Source: Phycisphaerales bacterium (GTDB lineage Bacteria > Planctomycetota > Phycisphaerae > UBA1845 > Fen-1342). From it: a stretch of DNA of 37,663 bases. The stretch lies in NCBI GenBank assembly GCA_003162245.1, contig PMMM01000211.1:1-37663 (forward strand), read 5' to 3'. The notes beneath the pieces were generated by a model that was not told where the DNA came from, ran no database searches, and saw only the letters and a program-made list of their open reading frames with translations. Positions 24,081 through 32,451 of this stretch are shown piece after piece. Every line of letters begins with the position of its first letter. Within the stretch, counting starts at the first letter, position 1. Both the position numbers and the translations under genes were made by a program.

Positions 24081-25895
24081 TTACTTTTTCGCCGGCGCGG
24101 CAAGCTTCAGGCCCAGCTCGTCGAGCTGCGCCTGGGCCACCGGACTCGGGGCCTCGGTGAGCGGGCAGAAGAACTCCTGCGTTTTCGGGAAGCTGAACGT
24201 GTCCAGCAGATTGTCCAGCCCTTGCAGCAGCATGACCATCCGGTCCACGCCCATCGCGAAGCCGCCGTGGGGCGGCGGGCCGTATTGCAGGGCCTTGAGC
24301 AGGAAGCCGAACTTGAGCTGCTGCTCCTCCGGCGACATGCCGAGCAGCTTGAAAACCCTCTGCTGGACGTCGCCGCGGTGGATACGGATGCTGCCGCCGG
24401 CCAATTCAGTGCCGTTGACGACCACGTCGTAGGCCTTGGCGCGGGCCTTGAGCGGGTCGGTGTCGAGCAGCGGGAGGTCCTCGTCAAGCGGGGCGGTGAA
24501 GGGGTGGTGGACGGCATAGTAGCGGGCGTCCTCGGCGCGGTACTCGAGCAATGGGAAGTCGATCACCCACAGGAAGTTCCACATGCCGGCCGGGATGAAG
24601 CCCCGCCGCCGGGCCACTTCCTCACGCAAGCGGGCCAGGAACTTGCACACGTTGTCGGCGCTCTTGTCGGCGGCGAAGAAGATCGCATCGCCGGGCTGCG
24701 CGCCGGTGGCGGCGACCAGCTCGGCGGTGCGCTCGGGGTTGAAGAACTTGGCGACGCCGGTCTTGAACGCGGGCGGGCCGCTGGGGCCGGCCTCGACCTT
24801 GACGTAGGGCAGGCCGCCGGCGCCGATGCCGCGCAGGATGTTCTGCAGGCTGTCGTCGGCCTTCTCGATCTCGCTCTGCGGGATCGCGGCGCCGCCGGGG
24901 ACGCGGATGCAGCGCACGGCGCCGCCGGCGTCCAGCACGCCGGTGAAGACCTTGAACTCGGTGCGGCGGGCGATGTCGCTGACGTCCTTGATGCGGAGGT
25001 CGTAGCGCGTGTCCGGCCGGTCGACGCCGTATTCCAGCATGGCCTGTTGATACGGCATGCGTGGGAACGGGGGCGTCAGGTCCACGCCGAGGATTTCTTT
25101 CCAGACGCGGACGAGGTAGCCCTCGGCGACGCGGATGACGTCGTCGATCTGGACGAAGGACATCTCGACGTCGAGCTGGGTGAACTCGGGCTGGCGGTCC
25201 TTGCGCGAGTCCTCGTCGCGGAAGCAGCGGACGATCTGCATGTACTTGTCGAAGCCGCTCATCATCAGCAGTTGCTTGAAGAGCTGCGGCGACTGCGGCA
25301 GGGCGTAAAACGTCCCCAGGTGCTTGCGCGACGGCACGAGGAAGTCGCGCGCGCCCTCGGGCGTGCTCTTGGTCAGGAACGGCGTCTCGATCTCGACGAA
25401 GCCGAGCTTGTCGAAGTAGTCGCGGATGATCTTCACCGCCCGATGCCGCGTGATCAGGGCCTTCTGCATCACCGGCCGGCGCAGGTCCAGGAAGCGGTAC
25501 TCCAGCCGCAGCTCGTCTTTGACGTTGATGTCGTCGTCCACCGGGAAGCGCGGCGTCTCCGACGTACTGAGTAGGTCGATCTCGTGGACGTTGACCTCGA
25601 CCTTCCCGGTCGCGAGGTTGGGGTTGACCATGTCCGCCGGCCGCGGCGCGACCTGCCCGCGTACGGCGATGCAGTACTCGGTGCGCAACCTGCCGGCGAC
25701 CTCGTGGGCGGTCGGGTCGGTTTCCGGGTTGAATTTGAGCTGCACGATGCCGCTGCGGTCGCGCAGGTCGATGAAGACCATCCCGCCGTGGTCGCGGCGA
25801 ATGTGGACCCAGCCGCAGAGGAGGACGGTTTGGCCGACGCGGTCGAGGCCGACCTCGCCGCAGTAGCAGGTACGTTGGTTGTAGGGCAGAGGCAC
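24081..25895 (-). CDS. aspS: Aspartyl-tRNA synthetase (bacterial type)
   Basis: 604 residues; GTG start behind TAAGGAG. It charges tRNA-Asp with aspartate. An OB-fold anticodon domain (CGWVHIRRDHGGMVFIDLRD, 27-46) is followed by the class II core. Motif 2 reads FRDEDSRKDRQPEFTQLD. The bacterial GAD insert is at about 290-420, and motif 3 is FAMGVDRMVMLL. Length matches the family. His36 in RRDHGG is found in non-discriminating enzymes such as that of Pseudomonas aeruginosa, where discriminating E. coli enzyme has Leu; the enzyme may also charge tRNA-Asn (inference). No gatCAB is in the window. Confidence 0.96.
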   Translation of the reverse strand: MPLPYNQRTCYCGEVGLDRVGQTVLLCGWVHIRRDHGGMVFIDLRDRSGIVQLKFNPETDPTAHEVAGRLRTEYCIAVRGQVAPRPADMVNPNLATGKVEVNVHEIDLLSTSETPRFPVDDDINVKDELRLEYRFLDLRRPVMQKALITRHRAVKIIRDYFDKLGFVEIETPFLTKSTPEGARDFLVPSRKHLGTFYALPQSPQLFKQLLMMSGFDKYMQIVRCFRDEDSRKDRQPEFTQLDVEMSFVQIDDVIRVAEGYLVRVWKEILGVDLTPPFPRMPYQQAMLEYGVDRPDTRYDLRIKDVSDIARRTEFKVFTGVLDAGGAVRCIRVPGGAAIPQSEIEKADDSLQNILRGIGAGGLPYVKVEAGPSGPPAFKTGVAKFFNPERTAELVAATGAQPGDAIFFAADKSADNVCKFLARLREEVARRRGFIPAGMWNFLWVIDFPLLEYRAEDARYYAVHHPFTAPLDEDLPLLDTDPLKARAKAYDVVVNGTELAGGSIRIHRGDVQQRVFKLLGMSPEEQQLKFGFLLKALQYGPPPHGGFAMGVDRMVMLLQGLDNLLDTFSFPKTQEFFCPLTEAPSPVAQAQLDELGLKLAAPAKK

Positions 25896-25922
25896 GGGGG
25901 TGTCTCCTTAGGTATCGCGCGT

Positions 25923-25937
25923 CCCGATTCTATCGGG
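25923..25937 (-). promoter_or_regulatory. Palindrome over a possible -10 box upstream of aspS
   Basis: CCCGAT-TCT-ATCGGG is a perfect 6-bp inverted repeat 28 bases upstream of the aspS start. On the minus strand its centre reads TAGAAT, a 5/6 match to a -10 hexamer, although the -35 is poor. It could be an operator over the promoter or a small leader hairpin. Confidence 0.35.
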
Positions 25938-26091
25938 CGGGTATCGTAGCATAAGGTGCGGACAACGCGAGGAGGCGGGGTTCGGGGCTCGGGGCTGAGA
26001 GCAGGCGTGGAAACTCGCGGGACGGGACATGAAAGCGAGACTCGCGTGTCGGGCTCCCGGCCGCGGGGTTTTGCGCGGGCCCGCAGCGGCG

Positions 26092-27324
26092 CTAGCGGGT
26101 CGGGGATGCGGACAGCATCTCCGCGATCATCCGACACACGTTCGTGCTCGCCTGCGAGTCCTCTAGCGGCCGCACGACCGCGTCGAGCTGGTCGGTCATC
26201 AGCTTCCGCCAGGTGGCGTCGGTCAGGAGCTGGGCGGCGACAGTCGCGACGGGGGCCAGGTCGCGGATGAACGGCATGAACTCCGGAACCACGCGGGCGC
26301 CCGCAAGGACGTTCACGAGCGAGAGTTGCGGCGTCGTGATCACGAGGCGGCCAAAGAGGCGGTGCGGCCAGTACAGCAGCCGACCGGCGTCGTACATCAC
26401 GATCATCGGCTTGCGGTAGTACGCGACGTGGAGCGTCGCCGTCCCGGACGCGACCAGCACCAGGTCCGCCGCGGTCAACAGGCTGGCGTTGTCGGCGATG
26501 ACGAGGTCGATGCCGGCGTCGGTCGTCACGGAAGGCGGGCCGGCGCCGGCCGCTCCCTCACGGTCGCGGTTCGGGTCGGGGGCGTGGGTGGCCAGGATGT
26601 GCCGAACTTGCTGCCGCCGGTCTTCGGAGACGCACGAGATCGCCGCGTATATGACGTGACCGGCCGTCCGCATCCGCCGGACGACCTCGAGCTGCATGGG
26701 CAGCATCCGGTCGATGACGTGCTGGCGTGAGCCCGGCAGGATCGCCACGATCGGCCGCCCGGCGGCCCGCTGCCGCAGGAACTCGACCGTCTCCGGAATC
26801 GGCCGCTCCTGCCGCAGCGTCTCAAACAGCGGATGGCCGACGTACTCGGCATGAAACCCCTTGGTCCCTCTGAAATACTTCTCCTCAAACGGCAAAATGC
26901 ACGCCAGCCGATCGATGTCCCGGACGATCTGCCGCTTGCGATAGGCCCGCGAAGCCCACGTCTGCGGGGCGATGTAGTACAGCACCGGGATTCCGAGCCG
27001 CTTGGCCCGCGCCGCCAGCTTCAGGTGCAGTTCCGGGGAGTCGAGCAGCACAACCAGGTCCGGCCGGCGCTGACGCCAGCATTGTTCCACGACGCGGATG
27101 GCCTCATACGCCCGCCCCACGACGCCGAGGACGCCGGCCAGCATCGCGGCGTGCGACGCGAAATCGTAGACCGTCTCGACCCCCAACTCGCGCAGCCGCG
27201 GCCCCGTCAACCCGTAGAACTCGACGCCGGGCTGCCGCTCCCGCGCCGCGCGCACGAGCGCCGCGGCGTGGACATCCGCCGAGTCTTCGCAGACCGAGAT
27301 GAAAACCTGCGCCGCGCGGTCCAT
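26092..27324 (-). CDS. lpxB: Lipid-A-disaccharide synthase
   Basis: 410 residues. It joins UDP-2,3-diacylglucosamine and lipid X to make the lipid A disaccharide at the inner membrane. Family blocks are VLYYIAPQTWASRAYRKRQI, ACILPFEEKYF, HAEYVGHPLF, IVAILPGSR and LVLVASGTATLHVAYYRKPMI. The usual GEASGD near the N-terminus reads CEDSADVH. Residues near THAPDPNRDREGAAGAGP form an insert of about 20 residues between the RRQQVRHIL helix and the IADNASLLTAADL segment, apparently from a repeat inserted in frame (26549-26577). ATG start. No other lpx gene is nearby. Presence implies an outer membrane with lipid A. Confidence 0.9.
   Translation of the reverse strand: MDRAAQVFISVCEDSADVHAAALVRAARERQPGVEFYGLTGPRLRELGVETVYDFASHAAMLAGVLGVVGRAYEAIRVVEQCWRQRRPDLVVLLDSPELHLKLAARAKRLGIPVLYYIAPQTWASRAYRKRQIVRDIDRLACILPFEEKYFRGTKGFHAEYVGHPLFETLRQERPIPETVEFLRQRAAGRPIVAILPGSRQHVIDRMLPMQLEVVRRMRTAGHVIYAAISCVSEDRRQQVRHILATHAPDPNRDREGAAGAGPPSVTTDAGIDLVIADNASLLTAADLVLVASGTATLHVAYYRKPMIVMYDAGRLLYWPHRLFGRLVITTPQLSLVNVLAGARVVPEFMPFIRDLAPVATVAAQLLTDATWRKLMTDQLDAVVRPLEDSQASTNVCRMIAEMLSASPTR
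26549..26577. repeat. In-frame repeat-like insert inside lpxB
   Basis: The stretch around CCGCTCCCTCACGGTCGCGG (26550-26569) encodes PNRDREGAA on the minus strand within a LpxB loop that is shorter in E. coli. I recognise the sequence style as a short dispersed repeat of GC-rich planctomycetes, but only one copy is in the window. Confidence 0.35.
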
Positions 27325-27350
27325 AGTCCTGCTGCCGGAAGAACCACAGA

Positions 27351-27418
27351 ACCACCACAGAGGCGCAGAGAGCAGCGGAGACTTGGTTTTCTCTGTGTCT
27401 CGGCGCCTCCGTGGTGCT
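27351..27418. repeat. Inverted dispersed repeat after the substrate-binding protein gene
   Basis: Arms 27351-27381 and 27391-27418 are imperfect inverted copies with a 9-base loop. They resemble the arms at 17604-17771 (shared GAGGCGC and GCAGAGAGC segments). The right arm touches the stop codon of the substrate-binding protein gene. It should form a strong hairpin in that transcript, separating it from lpxB. Confidence 0.65.
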
Positions 27419-28419
27419 CAGTTCTTCTCCACCTTCACTTCCACGCCGCCCTTCTCCACGTTCTCCTTCGTAAACACCCGCGTCGGCAACGTCACCTTCT
27501 TTTCGACCTTCTCGCCCTTGAGGATCTTCATGGCCATATCGAGCCCGACCTCGCCCGGCGTCGGGTACAGCAGCGTTGCGGTCAGCTCGCCGGACTTGAC
27601 CCAGCGCTGGCCCTCGTTCGGCAGCGAGTCGATGCCGATGAACTTGATTTCGCCCTCGCGGCCCGCGGCCTTGGCGGCGAGATACGCGCCGTGGGCCATC
27701 GGGTCGTTGTGAGCGTAGAGCAGGTCGATCTGCGGGTTCGCCTTCAGCGCGTCCTGCGTCACCGAGTGCGCCTTGTCCTTCTTCCAGTCGCAATCCAGCC
27801 CGCCGATGATCTTGAGCCCCTTCTCCTTCTCGACGGCCTCGTGGAAGCCGTCGCGGCGTTCCTGCCCCGGCGTCGACGCCAGCCCGCCGCAAATCTCGTA
27901 GACGACGCCCTTCGCCTTGCCCGGCCCGCCGAGCATTTCGATCGCGACCTTGCCGGCGGCGCGGCCGATGAGCTTGTTGTCGCCGCCGACGAAGCAGGCA
28001 TAGCCCTGGTACGTCACGTCGCGGTCGAGCACGACGACGGGGATGCCGGCCTCGGTCGCCTCCTTGACGACGCCCGCCAGCCCCGCCGCCTCCTTCGGGC
28101 TGATCAGAATCGCATCAACGCCGCGGCGGATGAACGTCTTCACGTCGCCGACCTGCTTCTCGGTCTTGTCGTCGGCGTCGAGCATGTCGAGCTGGACGCT
28201 CGGATAGGCCTTCTCGGCGTGCTCCTTCAGCCGCCGGTTGAACTCCACCCGCCACGGCTCCTTCACCGTGCACTGCGAAAACCCGATGATGTACTTCTCC
28301 TTCGCCTTCGGCGCCTCCGGCTTGCCCGCGGCCTCCGGCTTCTTCGCGTCCTGCGCCGTCACCGACGAAACGACCAGCAGGCCCCCGACCAGCACCGCAA
28401 GCGTGAGCAGACGATTCAT
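27418..28419 (-). CDS. Ribose-type ABC transporter substrate-binding protein
   Basis: 333 residues from the ATG at 28419 behind GGAGG. Residues 1-23 are a signal peptide (SSVTAQ end), followed by a Lys/Ala/Pro-rich linker. The mature part is a type I periplasmic binding protein of the Peripla_BP_4 (RbsB-like) family: YIIGFSQCTVKEPWR, DAILISPKEAAGLAGVVKEA, GIPVVVLDRDV, FVGGDNKLIGRAAGKVAIE, LLYAHNDPMAHGAYLAAKAAG and FIGIDSLPNEG. The ligand is probably a sugar or polyol by family. The permease gene is 175 bases upstream on the same strand. Confidence 0.9.
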   Translation of the reverse strand: MNRLLTLAVLVGGLLVVSSVTAQDAKKPEAAGKPEAPKAKEKYIIGFSQCTVKEPWRVEFNRRLKEHAEKAYPSVQLDMLDADDKTEKQVGDVKTFIRRGVDAILISPKEAAGLAGVVKEATEAGIPVVVLDRDVTYQGYACFVGGDNKLIGRAAGKVAIEMLGGPGKAKGVVYEICGGLASTPGQERRDGFHEAVEKEKGLKIIGGLDCDWKKDKAHSVTQDALKANPQIDLLYAHNDPMAHGAYLAAKAAGREGEIKFIGIDSLPNEGQRWVKSGELTATLLYPTPGEVGLDMAMKILKGEKVEKKVTLPTRVFTKENVEKGGVEVKVEKN

Positions 28420-28583
28420 CCGATGCCTCCGTACAAGTGGCACAGCCGACGGAGCCGTACGGCCGCTATTTGAACCGGGAAACAGCAAGGCGGGAAGCGT
28501 GTGCGCCGGGCCGTTCCCCGCAACGCGCAGACTCCGTCTCGCAGCCGCGGCTCGGCCGGAGCCTCGCCCTCCCCGTCCCCGTC

Positions 28584-28595
28584 GGACACGTGTCC
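28584..28595. repeat. Perfect 12-bp palindrome at permease stop
   Basis: GGACACGTGTCC overlaps the last base of the permease stop codon and begins the 175-base gap before the substrate-binding gene. It could be a protein-binding site or part of a processing hairpin. It is not a parS site. Confidence 0.35.
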
Positions 28596-29863
28596 TACAT
28601 ACGCCGCCGCAGCAACAGCGACCGCAGGCCGCCGAGCACGTCCCCGCTCTGCGCCACCGCCGCGACGACGATGATCACGCCTTTGAGAATATCCTGAATC
28701 TCGCTCGACACCGCCTTGAGCTGGAGGATGTTCGTCAGATACCCGAAGATCATCACGCCCACGAGCGTCCCGAGGATGCTGCCGCGCCCGCCCATCAGGC
28801 TCGTCCCGCCGATGACCACCGCCGCGATCGCGTCTAACTCCTTGCCCTGTCCGGCGTCGGCCTTGCCCTGCGTGTACTGGGCGCAGTACAGCACGGCCGC
28901 CAGCCCCGCCAGCACGCCGCAGGCTGTGTAGACGAAGACCTTCACGCCCCCCACCGGCACGCCGGCCAGCCGCGAGGCCTCCTCGTTGCCGCCGACGGCG
29001 AAGATGTAGCGTCCCAGCGGCAGCTTGTGCAGGACAAACGCGACGCACAGCCACGCCCCGATCAGGAACAGGCCGGGAATCGGCAGCAATTTCAGGTCGC
29101 GCACGTTGCCGTTGCGCAGCGTCTCCTGGCCGACGGTCAGAATCGTCGCGCCAAGTTGCTCGAACGACGCCGGCGCCCCCGCCCGCTCTCCGTCGCCCGT
29201 GTAAATCGCGTGAATTTGCCCGCCCTGCCCGGCGATGAATTTCGCGAGGCCGACGGCCGAGACCATCATCGCCAGCGTCACGATAAACGGCTGCAAGCGC
29301 GTTTTGGTAATGATGACGCCGTTGATCAGGCCCATCAGGCCGCCGACGAGGGGGACGACGAGGAGGACACCGACGGTCGAGAGTCCTTGCGGCAGGCCAA
29401 ACAGTAGCGGCAACGCCAGCAACGCGGCCAGCGCCAGCGCACCAAAGACCGCGAACGCGACCGCGCCCAGCCACCGTGGTAAGGACGAGCCGCCGTTCGT
29501 ACGACGGCTGCGCCACGCGCGCAACAGCAGCAGTGGCCAGAGGATTGCCGGAAGCACAATCCAGTGTGCCCGCGTCAGACTGAAGTAGCCCGCCGGCCGC
29601 TCCATCAGCAGCATCGCGCACACCACCGTGCACAGCGACATCACGCTGCCGACGGACAGATCGATCCCCGCCGTCAGAATCACCAGCGTCATCCCGACCG
29701 CCAGGATGCCGTTGATCGACACCTGCCCCAGCACGTCGCGCTGATTCGCGATCGTCAGAAACTGCGGGTGCAGCAGCGCCCCCGCGACGAACAGCCCTCC
29801 CAGCCCGGCAAAGAGCGTGAAATACCTGACGACATGACGGAGTCTGCCGGCGTCGCGTCCCAT
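28595..29863 (-). CDS. Ribose-type ABC transporter permease
   Basis: 422 residues from the ATG at 29863; ATG at 29884 or TTG at 29902 are alternatives, none with a good ribosome-binding site. Family BPD_transp_2 (RbsC-like): VGMTLVILTAGIDLSVGSV, GLINGVIITKTRLQPFIVTL, the AVGGNEEASRLAGVPVGGVK cytoplasmic loop that meets the ATPase, and DAIAAVVIGGTSLMGGRGS. About ten spans. It is about 100 residues longer than E. coli RbsC, with extra segments after residue 90 and near residue 220. No ATPase gene adjoins it. A perfect GGACACGTGTCC palindrome covers its stop (28584-28595). Confidence 0.88.
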   Translation of the reverse strand: MGRDAGRLRHVVRYFTLFAGLGGLFVAGALLHPQFLTIANQRDVLGQVSINGILAVGMTLVILTAGIDLSVGSVMSLCTVVCAMLLMERPAGYFSLTRAHWIVLPAILWPLLLLRAWRSRRTNGGSSLPRWLGAVAFAVFGALALAALLALPLLFGLPQGLSTVGVLLVVPLVGGLMGLINGVIITKTRLQPFIVTLAMMVSAVGLAKFIAGQGGQIHAIYTGDGERAGAPASFEQLGATILTVGQETLRNGNVRDLKLLPIPGLFLIGAWLCVAFVLHKLPLGRYIFAVGGNEEASRLAGVPVGGVKVFVYTACGVLAGLAAVLYCAQYTQGKADAGQGKELDAIAAVVIGGTSLMGGRGSILGTLVGVMIFGYLTNILQLKAVSSEIQDILKGVIIVVAAVAQSGDVLGGLRSLLLRRRM

Positions 29864-29969
29864 GGCAGGCGCGATGCTACCCATAAACCCGGAACCGCGC
29901 AACTCTGCGAAACCGGAATCCCCCCGCGGCCCCGGCCCGGGCCGCCCCGGCCACCCAGCGGCCGGGCAT

Positions 29970-30042
<73 letters not shown>

Positions 30043-30094
30043 AGACGCTTTCAATTATAAGCTGGAAAGCCGTGGCCGCAACGTACTGCGACGC

Positions 30095-30511
30095 TCACGG
30101 CAGCGATTGGATCCGAGCCGCCAGCGCTTCCAGTTCCTCGCGGCTGCGCGCTTGCGGCTTCCAGCGAAACCCGAGCCCGTCGCCCTCGCGCCGCGGGATG
30201 ATGTGGAAATGCACGTGCGGCACTTCCTGCCCGGCGGCCCGGCCGTCGTTCTGGAGGATGTTACAGGCCGGCGCCCCGGTCGCCGTCATGATCCGGCGGG
30301 CCAGCAACGGGATTTGCCGGCCGAACTCGGCCGCCTCCTGGGCCGTCAGGTCCCCCAAGCGTTCGACGGCGCGCTTGGGGATGACGAGCGTATGTCCTTC
30401 GGCCAGCGGGTTGACGTCGAGAAAAGCCAGTAGCAGGTCGTTCTCGAACACCTTCTGGCAGGGAATCTCGCCCGCCGCGATCCGTGCGAAGATGGAAGGC
30501 TGCGCCGCCAT
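30095..30511 (-). CDS. HIT-family (histidine triad) protein
   Basis: 138 residues. The histidine triad is HVHFHIIPRR (about 99-108), preceded by FLDVNPLAEGHTLVIPKRAVE and NDGRAAGQEVPH. This is the HinT-type branch, which cleaves nucleoside phosphoramidates and adenylates. It lacks the usual cysteine pairs of zinc-bearing members. It follows rplQ by 22 bases and is probably the last gene of the ribosomal operon transcript. Confidence 0.92.
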   Translation of the reverse strand: MAAQPSIFARIAAGEIPCQKVFENDLLLAFLDVNPLAEGHTLVIPKRAVERLGDLTAQEAAEFGRQIPLLARRIMTATGAPACNILQNDGRAAGQEVPHVHFHIIPRREGDGLGFRWKPQARSREELEALAARIQSLP

Positions 30512-30533
30512 GGCCGTCGCCCGGTCGTTACGC

Positions 30534-31256
30534 CTACGCCTTTTCGGCCTCGCCGCCGGTCTGGTCGGCCGGCGCCGCTTCCTCGGTCGCCGCCGCCTTC
30601 GTCGCCTTCGTCGCCTTCGTCGCGGCCTTGTCGCCCCGGCGGCGCGTCGTCAGCGCTCGCGGCTTGCCGGCGTACACCGAGTACTTCACACGGGCCCGCC
30701 GCTTGCGCTCGGTCTTGGTCGTGCTCTTTTCGCGCGGCTTCTCGTCTTCGGCGACCAGTTGGAGTATCGCGATCCGGCCTGCGTCGCCCAGGCGCCGGTC
30801 GGCCAGCTTGATGATCCGCGTGTAGCCGCCGCCGGAGTGGCGCGCCTCGTTGCGCCGCTTCATGCGCGGCCCGAGATCGGCGAAGAGCCTGTGCAGCACG
30901 GACTCGGCGGTGAACTTGAGCCCCGGGCGCGGCTGGTTGGCGCGATACCGCCGCCCGGAGCGGGAGCGCAGCGTCTTGTCGCGCTTGGCATCGCTCATGC
31001 GGTCGTAGTCGGCCCGGCTTTCCTTCGGGATGATGGCGCGGTCCTGAAGCAGCGCCTCGGCCCGCTGTCGCGCGGCCAGCCCGCCGGTCACCGCCAGCGA
31101 GATCAGGCGCTCGGCGAAAGCCTTCACCTCTTTGGCCTTGGGGATGGTAGTGCGCACCTCGCCATGCTCGATCAGGCTCTGGACCAGATTGCGGCGCAGA
31201 GCCTCGCGGTGGCTGATGGTGCGGTTGAGCTTTCGCCCGCGTACACAATGGCGCAT
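30534..31256 (-). CDS. rplQ: Ribosomal protein L17, enlarged
   Basis: 240 residues against about 120-130 in E. coli. The core is plain: MRHCVRGRKLNRTISHREAL, LRRNLVQSLIEHGEVRTTIPKAKEVK and LGPRMKRRNEARHSGGGYTRI. An insert of about 45 residues (LLQDRAIIPKESRADYDRMS onward, Arg-rich) lies between the helix after the AVTGG turn and LHRLFADLGPR. After residue 165 comes a basic extension of about 75 residues ending in repeats of Lys-Ala-Thr and an acidic tail. It closes the alpha operon, as usual. Confidence 0.93.
   Translation of the reverse strand: MRHCVRGRKLNRTISHREALRRNLVQSLIEHGEVRTTIPKAKEVKAFAERLISLAVTGGLAARQRAEALLQDRAIIPKESRADYDRMSDAKRDKTLRSRSGRRYRANQPRPGLKFTAESVLHRLFADLGPRMKRRNEARHSGGGYTRIIKLADRRLGDAGRIAILQLVAEDEKPREKSTTKTERKRRARVKYSVYAGKPRALTTRRRGDKAATKATKATKAAATEEAAPADQTGGEAEKA
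30595..30621 (-). repeat. Three perfect 9-bp tandem repeats in rplQ
   Basis: GCCTTCGTC is repeated three times without change, encoding Lys-Ala-Thr units in the L17 tail. Units of 9 bases keep the frame, so copy number could vary without breaking the protein. Confidence 0.8.
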
Positions 31257-31350
31257 CGTCTCACCTCGGACAGCGCGTCGGCTGTCTAGATCGTTCGTGG
31301 CCCCGGCGGTCAGCCGGTGCCGCGGCGGGCCGTCCGCCCGCGCCTCCCGG

Positions 31351-32391
31351 CTATTCCGTCAGCGACGTTTCGATCGGCGCGGCGTTGGGGTCGGAGCCGC
31401 CCGCCTCCGCCGCCGGGCTCACACCGAGCGCCAGGCCGATCCGGGCCAGCTTCTCCTTGACCTCCTGCAGCGACGTCTTGCCGAAGCTGCGCAGCTCGAG
31501 CAGGTCATTCTCGCTCAGACGCACGAGCTCGCCGATCGTGCCGATCTTTGCGGCTTCAAGGCAGTTGCTCGCCCGCACCGAGAGATCCAGCGACGCGATC
31601 GACGCGTCGAGCTTCTGGCGCAGCTCGTCGTTCACGTTCGTGCTGGCCGGCTCCTCCGGCGTGTCCGCCGCCGTCATGAGCTGACCTAGATCGTAGTACT
31701 GCACGAAGGGGTTCAGGTGCTTGCGGAGGATCTTGGCCGCCTCGACCAGGGCGTCCTCCGGGCGCGTCGTGCCCTTCGTCCAGATTTCCATGACCAGGCG
31801 GTCGTAGTTCACGCGCTGCCCGACGCGCGTGTCTTCCGTGCGGTACCGTACGCGGGTCACGGGCGAGAACAGCGCGTCGACCGGGATGATCCCGATCTCG
31901 GCGTTCTCGTCGATGTACTCCGTCGCCGGCACGTAGCCCCGGCCGCGCTGCACCGTCAGCTCGGCCGAGAAATTCACGTCGTCGGTCAGCGTCGCGAGGA
32001 GCAGTTCGGGGTTGAACACGGTGATCGCCGGGTCGCACTGGAAGTCGCCGGCCCGCACCTCCCCCCGCTCGCGCCGCTCGACGCGCATGGTCTTGGGGGC
32101 ATCGGCGTCCAGGTCGACGATGATGCCTTTGATGTTGAGGATGATGTCGGTGACGTCCTCGAGCACGCCGGGCAGCGACATGAACTCATGGTCGGCGCCG
32201 GCGAGGCGCACGTGCGTCACGGAGGCGCCTTCGAGACTCGACAGGAGAATCCGTCGCAAGCTGTTGCCGACGGTCGTCCCGAAGCCCCGCTCGAAGGGCT
32301 CGATCGTGAAGCGTCCGTAGGTATTGGTGCTGATCGACTCATCCCGCACGACGCGGGTCGGCAATTCCAAGCCCAGCCATCTGATCCGCAT
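31351..32391 (-). CDS. rpoA: RNA polymerase alpha subunit
   Basis: 346 residues from the ATG at 32391, set by GGGAGG about 10 bases upstream. The N-terminal assembly domain shows YGRFTIEPFERGFGTTVGNS, LRRILLSSLEGASVTHVR and the VRYRTEDTRVGQRVNYDRL block. The C-terminal domain reads GTIGELVRLSENDLLELRSF and GKTSLQEVKEKLARIGL, which bind UP elements and activators. A Pro/Glu-rich linker lies between (about 228-250). The short tail after the CTD is acidic. Alpha operon position is standard. Confidence 0.97.
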   Translation of the reverse strand: MRIRWLGLELPTRVVRDESISTNTYGRFTIEPFERGFGTTVGNSLRRILLSSLEGASVTHVRLAGADHEFMSLPGVLEDVTDIILNIKGIIVDLDADAPKTMRVERRERGEVRAGDFQCDPAITVFNPELLLATLTDDVNFSAELTVQRGRGYVPATEYIDENAEIGIIPVDALFSPVTRVRYRTEDTRVGQRVNYDRLVMEIWTKGTTRPEDALVEAAKILRKHLNPFVQYYDLGQLMTAADTPEEPASTNVNDELRQKLDASIASLDLSVRASNCLEAAKIGTIGELVRLSENDLLELRSFGKTSLQEVKEKLARIGLALGVSPAAEAGGSDPNAAPIETSLTE

Positions 32392-32451
32392 ATTGCACTC
32401 GCCTCCCGAGGCCACCGGACGGCCGGTCGGACCCCGCAGCCGCTGACCGTG

